In this document: in pieces, positions 34,644 through 45,747 of the stretch
How positions within the stretch are numbered: position 1 is the stretch's first letter
Layout: each line of letters starts with the position of its first letter
NCBI GenBank assembly: GCA_028564925.1
Contig: CM053026.1
Location: 642,049,967-642,113,966 of the forward strand
Direction: 5' to 3'
Length of the DNA stretch: 64,000 nt
DNA from: Lithobates sylvaticus
Taxonomy: Eukaryota; Chordata; Amphibia; Anura; Ranidae
Translations under genes and position numbers: made by a program
The notes under the pieces: generated by a model
What the model saw: the letters and a program-made list of their open reading frames with translations, nothing else
The model's database searches: none
What the model was told of the DNA's origin: nothing

Positions 34644-35780
34644 TCAGCCCAGGCCATCAAGCCAGTCTGCAGCTTCTGCTGGGGTCAAGAAGAATTGGAC
34701 TCTACCGTCGTTGATGACTCGCAGTTTGGCAGGGTAAAGCATACTGTAGCTAAGTTGTTTGTCTCGAAGTCGCTTCTTTACTGTCGTGAATGCTGCTCTT
34801 TGCTTTTGTGTAGTCGCTGAGAAGTCTGGAAAAAGCGATATCTTGTTCCCATTAAACCTGATCTCAGGCAAGTTCCTGGCATTACGCATGATAGCTTCCT
34901 TATCTCTAAAATGCAGTATTTTTGCAAGTAGGGGGCACGGTGGAGCTCCCGGTGGTAGGGGACGCATAGGGACCCTGTGAGCCCGTTCAATAGCAAACAG
35001 GGATGAGAGGTTCTCAGACCCTATAGTGTCTCGCAGCCATTTTTCCAGAAAAAGTTCTGGTTCCTTGCCTTCTGCCCCTTCCGGGAAGCCAATAATGCGT
35101 AGATTGTTTCTGCGCATGCGGTCTTCTAAATCACTGAGTTTCAGTGCTTGTTCCTTTAAATCTTGTTGCTGCATTCTCATGCTGTTAGTCATGGGCTGCA
35201 TAGTATCCTCAATGTCACTAATGCGTTGCTCAGCCCCTGTAATTCTGGATCTCATCTTTTGCATATCATGTTTCACAATCGATAAGTCAAGCCTGACCGT
35301 TTCAATCTGTGTAGTAAGGGATGAATGACATTTCTGGATGGCATCCATAACATGCTTAAGTGTAAGCTGCTCCACTTCCTCACCATCTTCCCCCACCTCC
35401 TCCTCTAGTATAGCTGGTTGTGAAGGGCCCCCCAGTTCACTGTCCTCCTCCCATCTGCCTTCAGCCTCCCAAGGGTCAGGCTCCTCACTCACAGGCAGGG
35501 CCGGTGTGGCCGATAAACTGGGGCTTTGTGAGGGGTCCGCAAAGTGTTCCTTTATGGTGGAGGGCGGTTTGGCCTTTTTAGCGGTGCCTGTGGTAGTGCG
35601 TGGGGTCACAGGGGATTTAGACTCACCGGCTGGGGCTTTCTTGTCTTTTGGCGTTTTTTTGCATGAGGCCGGCTGGCCGGCGCCATCTTTGATTCCTCCC
35701 GCGGCCTGTGTAGGTTGCCGGACCGGGGCGATTTTCGGCCCCACTGGGCCGTTCCGACCCATTTTTTCTGCTCTCCCCAC
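34644..35780 (-). CDS. L1 ORF1 protein
   Basis: A single open frame of 378 residues. The first ~130 are basic, then Pro/Ser/Glu-rich. A coiled coil runs from about residue 140 to 225 (SLTTQIETVRLDLSIVKHDM, MRMQQQDLKEQALKLSDLED). It is followed by RRNNLRIIGFPEGAEGKEPE, the start of the L1 ORF1 RNA-recognition domain, and a C-terminal domain with PCPLLAKILHFRDKEAIMRN and LFPDFSATTQKQRAAF. This is the standard ORF1p plan. ORF1p trimers coat the LINE RNA. No interruption seen. Confidence 0.93.
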   Translation of the reverse strand: MGRAEKMGRNGPVGPKIAPVRQPTQAAGGIKDGAGQPASCKKTPKDKKAPAGESKSPVTPRTTTGTAKKAKPPSTIKEHFADPSQSPSLSATPALPVSEEPDPWEAEGRWEEDSELGGPSQPAILEEEVGEDGEEVEQLTLKHVMDAIQKCHSSLTTQIETVRLDLSIVKHDMQKMRSRITGAEQRISDIEDTMQPMTNSMRMQQQDLKEQALKLSDLEDRMRRNNLRIIGFPEGAEGKEPELFLEKWLRDTIGSENLSSLFAIERAHRVPMRPLPPGAPPCPLLAKILHFRDKEAIMRNARNLPEIRFNGNKISLFPDFSATTQKQRAAFTTVKKRLRDKQLSYSMLYPAKLRVINDGRVQFFLTPAEAADWLDGLG

Positions 35781-35932
35781 TTCTCAGATGGTTCACCCAC
35801 CTATATGTGCCCTCCGTGCGGGTATGTCTGTCTCGGATTCTTTTCAGGATCGATCGGTGTCAGCGGAGCTCCTCTCCTGTGCTGCTCACATGTCCGCTGC
35901 TGGCCACGCCCCCGGCCCATTAGCTGATAGTT

Positions 35933-36720
35933 AGTAGATTTTATAAAAAGGGCTGGTTGTTACCATGGTAGAAAACCTTTTTTGGATTGGTAAGTTTGAA
36001 CGGCCTAAAAGTATGGATTTGAGCACATTTACACAAGACATGGTAAAGCTCTGCCCTATTCTTTTGACATTTGGGGCAGTAGGTGAGATAGTGCTCCAGG
36101 TATGGTTTTTAATAGGTAATTCAAATGCATAATAGGCATAATTACGTGAATCAAATGCATATTAATCATAATAGGCCATGTGGATTATTTTGAATTTCAT
36201 TTCCTCCAAGAATTCAGTAATCACAGCAGGCATATTACCATCTTTCTTCTACCAGATCTAACATGTCTTCCATGGGCTGCTGTAGGGTATTGGTCCATTT
36301 TAGATTTACAATATAATTTATTAGTTAGGTTTGCATAAAGTACAGACATGCATTTTTTAAGAGGTCAATAGATTAGAGGAATGGTAACAGCAGAGCTGCA
36401 GGGGAAAATATGGTGTTGTATAAAAAGGAAGAAGGGGATGATAGCTAGGATTTGATAAGAATTTTCAGGTTTACCTGTGATTAGAGTAGCTCTTAAAATA
36501 TTGATTTTAGAATCTGCAGGCATAGTAAATGGTGGGAGTAGAGGCTAGCCTGAATAGACCACAGATTAGATACTCAAGCCTCCAGAGAATGGCTTCAAAA
36601 GTGATGTGCATTTCCCATCCAATCTCTGATATAGTGAAATTGCTTGCCAGATTGAGAAAGTTCCCCTTAATCTGATTCCTGGGTTGGTCCAACTGCAGTT
36701 TAGCTATACGTGCTCTGGCT
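35933..36720 (-). mobile_element. Older L1 relic, 5' part of the split copy
   Basis: The minus strand carries a degraded L1 ORF2 C-terminus: YCPKCQKNRAELYHVLCKC (the CCHC-like motif near 36060) and, at 36692-36507, DQPRNQIKGNFLNLASNFT followed by EIGWEMHITFEAILWRLEY. The young L1 inserted between this piece and 29575. Many interruptions. Confidence 0.6.
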
Positions 36721-36904
36721 GATTTTTCTTTTTTTTTTTAAAGGGAGTGTTTTGTGGTTCGTAAATATTTTCTTTCATTATTTGTTGTAGTCAGTACATA
36801 AAAAAAAAAAAGAAATATTATGACTAGCTGTTGGATGCAATAGTTCCACTTTGTTTTAATAGAAAATGTTTTTTTGGTTGCTTAATTTTTAAATAGAAAA
36901 GGTT

Positions 36905-37440
36905 GTACTGTGGAGCAGTGAGGCCTCGTTCACTTGGGCATACGGCATACACCTGTGCGAGGGCCATGTTTTGCCGGCATGGAATGCAGAGGTGTTCCAT
37001 GCATCCACGTGTAGGCAGTCCCATTCATGTCACTTGGGACACAGTGGCTGCATGGACAATGGACAGCCTTGCAGATGCAGGTGTGTGTCCCAAAATGCAG
37101 AAAGGGTGCACCCAGATAGAGGTGGAAATCTTGACGTCACTGCCCCTTCTCTAAGCCTTTCGACTCTCCTGGGACTGTATAATTACTCTTTGTGCTAGCT
37201 CAGAATCTCTGCCCTTTCACCTCCCTCCACAATTTGTTTTATGTAGCTGTCGGGGAAAAAGCAGAGGAGAATTCTATAGGGTTTCACTTGAGTGACAGCT
37301 CTGAGTCTGCTGGAGCTGTTGACATCCCATCTAAAATGGTGACATCCAGCAGAAATATCCACACAAGGCTTTTACGGGGAAATAACATGCATACAATCTG
37401 CTAAATGCACATATAATCTTATAGAAAGATTTTTGTTAAT
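36905..37440. other. Possible MITE remnant
   Basis: It starts GTGAGGCCTCGTTCACTTGGG, which resembles the start of common frog MITEs, but I could not find a matching inverted end. Non-coding. Confidence 0.3.
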
Positions 37441-38829
37441 ATCTTGTTAAAAGAAGAGTAAGCTGACCTTCTTGGGCACCTGAAAGCTACCAGGACCATG
37501 CCATTATCTATCAGCACTATTAGGTACTAATTCATTACTGACTGAGGTCTCTAGGGTCTAATTGTTTGCTATGGACAGCAAGTCCACTTTTATTTCAACC
37601 AATTTTCATAGATAGGGCCTGTACTGACAACACTTTTTACTTGAATAATCTGATATCCTTTCTTGTATCGCTAGTAAAGAAATTCAGATAAAAGCTTAAT
37701 CTTCTGCTTTAAAACTTTCACAGTGCTTTAACAGGGTTGAGGATAAATAACTGTATTTCCATAAAATATGTTACTACTGAATAGTTGAAAGACATTTCTG
37801 CAACATTTTACAATAAACAAGTGAAGGAATGCAAATATCAAGTGTATAAACAAATGCAAATTTTCTGCTTCCACGTTAATGCATCTATTTTCAAAAAAAT
37901 TGTCTGTTTATCTTTTGATATTTGATTGTCAGAGATACGTTTGCATTGTCTCAGTAGGATGGTGGCACATTTTCTCTCAAGAATAAAAATAGATACCCAC
38001 CTCACAATGCATAGACAGATGAAAACTCATTAGCAAACCTTGAAGACATGCATGTCACGACCACAGTAATAAAAATAGAACATCAGGTCTAGCTGGAGCT
38101 GAGTGCTTATGTGCCTGTCCATGTTGAGCTCGTCAGATTAGCCATTAAACCACTTGTTCTTTATGTACAGGAGTGTATATTTATTCATATATAATGTACT
38201 AGACAGACAAGACATGACATAAATATAAAACAAACTACAGCATTCTGTGAATGTTTTCGATCAAAGGATTAAATTATTGTATCATTTGTCCAACGAAGTA
38301 TTAGCCAAAATGTAACTGTAACTACAAAGCTTGTTCTGCATCCTTCTCCCTGACAAATCTTTAAATTCCGTGACTGCTCTCACCATTATGCATGTTTTAT
38401 TACAATTTTCAAATACACAAATGCATGCCAAATGTGATATAAATATTGAAATGTCAAAACTAAATACATGATCCTACCCTGTTTCAATGTAGGATGAAAA
38501 AGTGTTGCACAGTGTTTGATTCTGCCTTTTCCAGTTCGATATAGCTTAAAAATGCTTATATTCAATGATACCTAACCTTCTTCCTTTTTAAAGATTTGAA
38601 GAGACCCTGTTGCCAGAACATTCATTTCAGCAACAATTTTCCAGTAAGATTATATATATACAATCAAAATGTGTCACAGATAAAAGAAAATATTTTTCTC
38701 TAAAACATTAGTAGCGCTCTAAAGGAAAAATCTAAATTATCATATGATTAAAATTATATTATAATTATAATAAACCTTGGTGATTCACACGTCAAAGTCC
38801 ACTATCTGCACATGAAGAGTAATCAGATA
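37441..38829. other. AT-rich intergenic DNA
   Basis: I see no gene, promoter or repeat family in this 1.4 kb. It is the longest stretch without a recognisable element except 54.7-56.8 kb. Confidence 0.5.
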
Positions 38830-39007
38830 TTAGCCTGGGTTCAGACTAGTGCGGTGCAAATTGAAAGCCCTGCGTGACTGCGCAGTGAAACGTCGGCTGT
38901 TCTGCGGTTTGTACGCGTTTTAGGTGCGAATCAGCTGCAAATTCATTAGTAACCCTTCGTTGCTAATTTTGAGCTTACCAAGCACTTTTGCTGCTTGTCT
39001 GGCTGCT

Positions 39008-39014
39008 TATAAAA
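39008..39014 (+). promoter_or_regulatory. TATA box of the Harb-2 transposase gene
   Basis: TATAAAA at 39008-39014, 71 bp before the ATG at 39085 and inside the element's left end. Confidence 0.6.
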
Positions 39015-39084
39015 CCTGGGAGGTTTGTGTACACTTTCTGGTTGTCCAGCAGTCTGTAGTGTGTTTTGTGTGTTTCTTTGCAAA

Positions 39085-42000
39085 ATGTGTGCTGCTCTGC
39101 CTATGATAATGCCAACCGTTGTTGCTGCAACAGCAGCAATCTTGCTTGAAGAAGAGAATAGGAGAAGGATGAGGAGAAGACGAAGATACTGGGTTCATCC
39201 CATCATTGCAAATCGTGAAGAAAGAGGCCAGTTCATGATCTTGTATGGGCACCTCCGTTGGCATGAAGAAAAAATTTTCAATTTCACACGCATGTCAATA
39301 AGTAGGTGAGTAATTTTTCTGCCAAACCATACTTTATTTGTAGCCATTGATGTATAGTGTGTTTTATATTTTCAAGACACAAGTCCATCCAGTCTAACCT
39401 ATGTGTGATTATGTCATTCTAAGATTATTGTAACTAATAAGCGTTGTCCCCCCCCCCCCAAAATACAAACTGTACATTATTTGAGCATGCAGCCTAAAGG
39501 GCACAAAATGAGCGTCAGCTAGCACCCCCCTCCTGGTGTAAACCAGGTCATATGCCCTTAAAATTTTTTGGGGGATATTTTACCCCCCAAATACCTTGGC
39601 CCAAATTTGCTGGTGACAAGGTGCTTTGTGGGTGGTGGTGTTGCCACGCAGCTTTGTTTAGCATTTTTGGATCAGACAATTGTTACTGTTAAATTAAAAG
39701 GCCAGTGGCTTCTTCTCTGTTGAAATGAGGACCCATATGCATTTTTTTTTCCTGACACTTATTTAGCCATAATTATATTGGAACTAAGGATGCATGCCTT
39801 GTTACCATAAATAATGTCCTTAACCACTTACCTTACTCTTTTTTATACAGTATGCCCAAATGTTTTTCCCACATGTATTTATGAATTTAATATTTTTTTA
39901 CTCAGTTTTGACGAATTGCTTGGCTTAATCTCCCCTCGCTTGGAGCGTCTGAACATGTGCTTCAGAACAAGTATCCAGCCTGCTGAAAGATTATTGATCA
40001 CATTAACCACTTGCCTACCAGGCACGAACACCTCCTTCCTGACCAAGCCATTTTTCAGCTTTCAGCGCTGTCGCATTTTGAATGACAATTGCGCGTTCAT
40101 GCAACGCTGTACCCAAATAAAATTTTTATAATTTTTTTCCCACAAATAGAGCTTTATTTTGGTGGTATTTGATCACCTCTGCGGTTTTTAATTACTTGCG
40201 CTATAAACAAAAGAAGAGGGACAAGTTTGAAAAAATATAATATTTTTTACTTTTTATTATAATAAATATCCAATTTTTTTTTTTTTTAACAAATTTTTTC
40301 CTCAGTTTAGGCCAATACGTATTCTTCTACATATTTTTGGTAAAAAAAAAATCGCAATAAGCGTATATTGATTGGTTTGCGCAAAAGTTATAGCGTCTAC
40401 AAAATAGGGGATAGATTTATGACATTTTTATTATTATTTATTTTTTACTAGTAATGGTGGCGACCTGCGATTTTTATCGTGACTGCAACATTGCGGCGGA
40501 CATATCGGACACTTTTGACACATTTTTGGGACCATTCACATTTATACAGCGATCCGTGCTATAAAAATGCATTGATTACTGTATAAATGTGACTGGCAGG
40601 GAAGGGGTTAACACTAGGGGGCACTGCAGGGGTTAATATGTTCCCTATGTTAGTGATTCTAACTGTGGGGGGAGGGGACTGACTGGGGGAGGGGACCGAT
40701 CGGTGTGTCCTATGTACAAGGGACACGCCATCGGTCTCCTCTCCAGTGACAGGACGTGGATCTGTGTGTTTACATACACAGATCCACGTCCTGCTCAGTT
40801 AATTGGCAATCGCGGGTGCCCGGCGGACACGCGCATCGGGTCCCCAGCGACGCGGCGGGCACGCGCGCGCCCCCTAGTGGCCATAATGGTAGCGCCGTCA
40901 TATGAGGCCGTCCCGCCACAAGAGCCGCACCGCTCTGCCTTCACTTGACAGTGGGCGGTCGGCAAGAAGTTAAGGTAATTTTCAGCACTGATGTCATTTT
41001 TCATGCGATTTATTGACCATGTTTTTTTTTTTTTTTTTTATGTTTTTTTTACCTGGGTATTTGTAAAAATATGACGGCACAAAAAATGATGGAATAATTA
41101 TTTATTCACGTATCATAAAATATGATAAAAATATAAACTTTACCCATGTATAAAACATAAATTAACTCTGAAATAACTTAAAAAAAATAAACTTGCCTGT
41201 CAAGTAGGCCTCTTCCCTGTTGTTTTATCAAAATGTGTCATGTTGGTCCTTATCCTTGAACAGAACTCATCACAGATTCTGATATGTTTTTCGGAAAGGG
41301 TCCTCATAGGAGTATTGAGTTGCGGAAGCTGGGTCATCACTGGCAGTGTGGGGAGCAGGCCTAGCCTCCCCATGTTGACTTGGCACATACATACCCTGAG
41401 TTTGGGGGGGGGGGGCCTAATTGAAGGAAGTGGGGATGGGATGGGATAGGGAAGGTTACTGTGTGGCACTTCATATCTGGAGATTGGCTTGTCATAACTT
41501 GAGGGATATGATGGTGGATTATAGGGGTAAGGATGGTGTTGCTGCTCAGGGTAGTGCGTGTATCTTGGGTAGTTATGGGGAGGTCTTGGTTGGGGCACAT
41601 ATGGGTAGTTAAATGCACCTTCCTGCTGTGGCTGGGAGAAGGAGTGCATCATTTTTTCTATATTTTTTCGCATTTCATAGTAACGCTCTGGGGGTACCTT
41701 TTTAATTAGTGGTACAAAACTGAGCGCCAGGATTGTATCGGGACATAAAAATGCATCCACCTTTGCGGTCATGTTTTTTAACATGTCTAATAAGCGCTCA
41801 CTTAGGTCAGGTTGGGATAGTGCTGGGTGCCTCCGTGGCACTTTGCCAGGCTGACCAATGTGTGCAGGAGCAGAGGATGTCCCAGGGACAGCCTCCTCTG
41901 CCCCTGAACATTGTTCATCTGGATTAGTTTCCCAGAGACTGGAAGATGTTTGGATTAGTGATAAATCCTCTGTGTCTTCTGGAATATCAATGGGTGCTTC

Positions 42001-43245
42001 CTCCTCTGTTTGTTGTTCTGGTTCTTCATCCAAAACATCTTGTTCCTCCCAACTAGATTCTGTCCTGTTTTATATTGTAAAAATGTAAAAAATTAACTAG
42101 GCATATTTATTATTAACAGATTGTGCGATACATAGATGATGTACATGAAAACTTACTCCCTCACCTCCACAATGGGTTGGAGAAAATCCAAGTCCCTGGC
42201 AAACATATAGGGAACCCTAGGCGCTGCCCCCGAGCCACTCCTTGTTTCTTTGAGGTGCCGCATATATTTTCTGTAAGCATCATGCATGCTACGCCATCTT
42301 GTCTGTAAGTAGTGCACTGAAAAATATATAACAACATAATTTAAATAATTTTTTTTTTCTAGGTACTTAGCAACAGGAAATTCCTTTAGAAGTTTGCACT
42401 ATAAATTCAAGGTTGGAAAATCAACGATTAGTGGCATTGTTCATGCTACCTGCCTAGTCATATGGGAAGAACTGAAGGATATTGTTATGAAGAAGCCCAA
42501 ACAACAAGAATGGCTGATGATAGCGGACCTATTCTGGGAGCGATGCAACTTCCCCAACTGTCTTGGAGCCATTGATGGCAAACATGTACGCATCCTCATG
42601 CCTCCAGCTAGTGGAAGCCAATATTTTAATTATAAAAAATATTTTTCGTTGGTATTAATGGCAGTGGCAGACGCAAATTATAAATTTATTTATATTGATG
42701 TAGGTTCTTATGGCAGCAGCTCAGATTCTAGTGTATTCTCACATTCCTCATTTGCCCGCATGCTGCGTGACAATAAACTAGACTTGCCCAATAATTCTGC
42801 CCTGCCAGGGACTACAGAGCCTCTCCTCGCACATGTATTTGTCGGAGATGAAGCTTTCGCACTTTCCCAGAACATGCTTAGGCCTTTTTAAAGTCGCTCT
42901 CTGACAACTGAAAAAAGAGTGTTCAATTATAGGCTGACTAGGGCATAACGAGTAGTAGAATGTGCATTTGGAATTCTTTGCAATAAGTGGAGATTTATGC
43001 ATACTTCTATTAACCTCAGTATTGATCATGTGATCAGTGCGATTAAAGCAGCCTGTGCACTGCACAACTATGTGCGTGAACGAGATGGCTTTCTTTTTGA
43101 GGATTCCCTGACCCATAACATGGAGGCAGCACATTTCAATATTCCTAGGGGCAGCACTACTGGTACACTTATTCGAGAAGAATTTAAGAATTATTTTTTG
43201 TCACCAGCTGGGGAGGTGCCTTGGCAGATGAATTCTATTGATTAA
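39085..43245 (+). pseudogene. Harb-2 DDE transposase, three exons, two stops and a MITE in exon 2
   Basis: Exon 1 is 39085-39305 (MCAALPMIMP..., RRRRRYWVHPIIANREERGQ, donor AG|GTGAGT). Exon 2 begins at 39906 (SFDELLGLISPRLERLNMCF) and ends at 40974, but 40003-40973 is a TTAA MITE plus its duplicated target; without it the frame reads ERLLITLR across the donor AG|GTAATT. Exon 3 is 42363-43245 (YLATGNSFRS...). Catalytic blocks are present: AIDGKHVRI (Asp), FVGDEAFALS (Asp) and RVVECAFGIL (Glu). In-frame TAA codons at 42889-42891 and 42946-42948 lie between the second Asp and the Glu. AATAAA is at 43342-43347. Full length would be about 400 residues. Confidence 0.9.
40003..40973. mobile_element. 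TTAA-flanked MITE, copy 2, inside Harb-2 transposase exon 2
   Basis: TTAA at 40003-40006 and 40970-40973. The ends CCACTTGCC and CTTCTTGCC (other strand) are imperfect inverted repeats. It lies in reverse orientation to copy 1. It has hairpins at about 40686-40745 and 40751-40792 (17-bp perfect stem, loop GTTTACAT). Non-coding. Confidence 0.88.
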
Positions 43246-43814
43246 AAAAAAATATGTATTTGTTTTCTTTATGTAAAGGCATGATAATATAGTGCTAAGT
43301 GTGCTGTATGAAAAATGTTGGATGTAATTTTGGAAATGACAAATAAAACTTTTTTATCTCACATTTGTGGTGTATGTCATATTACTAACCTTAGAAATTC
43401 TAAGAATATGCATTTATTTAGGGACTCCTCCGTCGCTAGATAAAGCTGGTATGTGCACAATGTTTACAGCATGTGGCCTGGTACAGATTTGGGAGTGACC
43501 AGATGCTGTTTGTTCAAATCTAATAAATTTAATTAATGTACACCATATAAAAAATACAGGACAGCATCTACAGGTAGTGAAAGGTAATAAAAAAACTTAC
43601 ATTTGTCAGCCTGAACTTGGGAAGAGCACCTGCTCCACTCTGGCAAGAGGTCTCTGGCAATGTCCTGCCATGCACGTTTTTTTACAACAATGTCCTTATA
43701 TTTAGGATGTCGGGTGTCATAAATCATCGGTTTCTCCCTCACAAGTCTGATCAACTCCTCACAATCCACAGATTCTTTCGCCTTTGATGACGCTTTTCGT
43801 CCTCTTTTCGCCAT
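41200..43814 (-). CDS. Harb-2 MADF-domain protein, three exons, intact
   Basis: Exon 1 is 43814-43601 (MAKRGRKASSKAKESVDCEE, donor AAAT|GTAAGT), exon 2 is 42316-42157 (acceptor TTTTTCAG, donor GGGA|GTAAGT) and exon 3 is 42064-41200 (acceptor AAAACAG). The frame is continuous across both introns and gives about 412 residues without a stop. Exons 1 and 2 make one MADF domain: EELIRLVREKPMIYDTRHPK, WQDIARDLLPEW, then TRWRSMHDAYRKYMRHLKE and VPYMFARDLDFLQPI. A long acidic, then Pro/Tyr-rich tail follows, with an LLDMLKNMTAKVDAFL and PERYYEMRKNIEKMM helical part reminiscent of BESS-like interaction segments. A basic N-terminus may direct it to the nucleus. Likely DNA-binding partner of the transposase. 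Confidence 0.88.
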
Positions 43815-44185
43815 GCTGGTTCCAGTCCGGATTTCAAAACACACAGGGGAGGAACAGGAAGAAGGGGAGGTGTTGGAGTGGCGCAAATTTCTGTTCACAA
43901 CGCAAGCCAGATGCGAATCAGATGCGTGCCCATAGAAGATAATGGGCCTGAATTCGCACCTGATCCGCACCGCACCAAAGTCGGTTGCGGTTTTTCTGCA
44001 ATGCGCAGTGCGCATGCACCGGACATATGTGAACATGCCTCATTGAAAACAATGTGTTTTCGAATGTCCTGCGAATTCGCAGTGTTTTCCACCGCTGCAA
44101 ATTCGCAATAGTGTGAACCCAGGCTAAAACTTTCAGTGAAATTTAAAACTTTTCAGTGTAAAAAGTTCTTTGTGTAAAAAGTTAA

Positions 44186-45198
44186 TTAACCGCTTCCCGA
44201 CCGCCTCCTGTAGATATACGTCAACAGAATGGCACGGGCAGGCAAAAGCACGTACCTGTACGTCCCCTTTAATTTGCCTGCCCGGGGGGCGCGCGCGCGC
44301 CGCCAGCGGCGCACGCGCGACCCGGTCGGGAGCTCCGTGACCACGGCCGCGGGACCAGCGGACCCGATCGCCGCTGGTATCCCGCGATCGGGTTACGGAG
44401 CGGAAGAACGGGGAGAGGTCTATGTAAACAAACCTCTCCCCGCGCTTCCTACACTGACTGTCAGTGATCGGCGGTTCCCTGTCATCGGGAACGCCGATCA
44501 ATGACGTCAGACGTACAGCCACGCCCCCCTACTGTAAAAAAAAAAACAGAACACGTCACACTGACTCCTCCCCGCCCCCTAGTGGTTAACCCCCTAACTA
44601 CAACTGTCATTTACATAGGAATCAGTGCTATTTAAATAGCACTGATTTCTATATAAATGACAAATGTCACAAAAATGTGTCAAAAATGTCTGATGTGTCC
44701 GCCATAATGTCGCAGTCACAATAAAAATCACTGATCGCCGCCATTACTAATAAAAAAAAAAAATATTAATAAAAATGCTATAAAACTATCCCCTATTTTG
44801 TAAACGCTATAACTTTTGCGCAAACTAATCAATAATCGCTAATTGCGATTTTTTTTACCAAAAATATGTAGAAGAATACGTATCGGCCTAAACTGAGGAA
44901 AAAAAATGTTTTTTTTATATATTTTTTGGGGGATATTTATTATAGCAAAAAGTAAAAAATATTGCATTTTTTTCAAAATTGTCGCTCTATTTTTGTTTAT
45001 AGCGCAAAAAATAAAAACCGCAGGGGCGATCAAATACCACCAAAAGAAAGCTCTATTTGTGGGAAAAAAAGGACGCCAATTTTGTTTTGGAGCCACGTCG
45101 CATGACCGCGCAATTGTTAGTTAAAGCGACGCAGTGCCGAATTGCAAAAAGGGGCCTGGTCCTTTGGCTGCCAATTGGTCCGGGGCTGAAGTGGTTAA
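44186..45198. mobile_element. TTAA-flanked MITE, copy 3
   Basis: TTAA at 44186-44189 and 45195-45198, with ends CCGCTTC and CCACTTC (other strand). The first half has a hairpin at 44409-44442 (11-bp stem, loop containing TGTAAACA). The A/T-rich second half closely matches copy 1, including 'gtagaagaatacgtatcggcctaaactgagg'-like sequence. Non-coding. Confidence 0.88.
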
Positions 45199-45677
45199 AG
45201 TGCAGCGGTGACTTGTACCAGAAGGGGACCACATACAGGTAGACTTAAATGGTGATTCCTTCGTGAAGTAAATTCCTTTCACCACACCACTCGTGCAGGC
45301 CCCTGAAGGTATTCCACTTACCAGACGCAACTGGTTCACACACTTATCAGATCCACAGATGCACTGTCTCAAATTGCTAGGTTTCTCTCATCTATATTGG
45401 GCTCATAATCAGATAAAGAGACTAACATAGCGTAATCCAGTACAACTCAATGTTATTACTAAAAATATGTCTCACGATAAAGCACTCACAAGGCTTTCGT
45501 CAAATAAAAGCATATCAAAATTTGTCATCAGTCGCGCGGACTCATCTGACCTTTCACCGCTCCCGCAGTGTTCCAGGGAAGGACAGAGGGGCCACGATCG
45601 ACTCAGGTAGGGTGCTGCGTCAAGGTGTAATGCACTATAATATTATTAGGCCATACACTGTATAATATTAAAACTCA

Positions 45678-45682
<5 letters not shown>
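45199..45682. other. Unclassified repeat-like DNA
   Basis: No gene. It has the texture of dispersed repeat DNA, but I found no ends or domains. Confidence 0.35.

Positions 45683-45746
<64 letters not shown>
45683..45746. repeat. (TA)n microsatellite
   Basis: Pure TA array of about 64 bp. Confidence 0.95.

Positions 45747-45747
<1 letters not shown>

Larger units (their letters stand above)
29576..35932 (-). mobile_element. Nearly full-length L1-type LINE with 16-bp target duplication
   Basis: The direct repeat CCATTAGCTGATAGTT occurs at 29576-29591 and 35917-35932. Between them is a 6.3 kb minus-strand LINE: a GC-rich 5' start near 35916 (CCGGGGGCGTGGCC), ORF1, a long spacer, ORF2 with endonuclease and RT, a 3' UTR, and a short A tail (T run at 29590-29599). 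Both ends are complete, so this is a full-length insertion with only two ORF2 frameshifts, probably young. Confidence 0.93.
38830..44127 (+). mobile_element. PIF/Harbinger transposon Harb-2
   Basis: The ends are inverted: GCCTGGGTTCAGACTAGTGCG at 38833 and, on the other strand at 44124, GCCTGGGTTCACACTATTGCG. TTA and TAA flank them, a one-base departure from a perfect PIF/Harbinger duplication. It carries a three-exon transposase (+) and a three-exon MADF-domain gene (-) that interlock: the MADF exons lie in the transposase's last intron and downstream of its end. A 967-bp TTAA MITE sits in transposase exon 2. Without it the element is about 4.3 kb. The transposase also has two stops, so this copy cannot act on its own. 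Confidence 0.9.

Noticed and set aside
45199-45682. Possible host exon after TTAA MITE copy 3
   Set aside because: No frame of useful length, no splice pattern and no recognisable domain.
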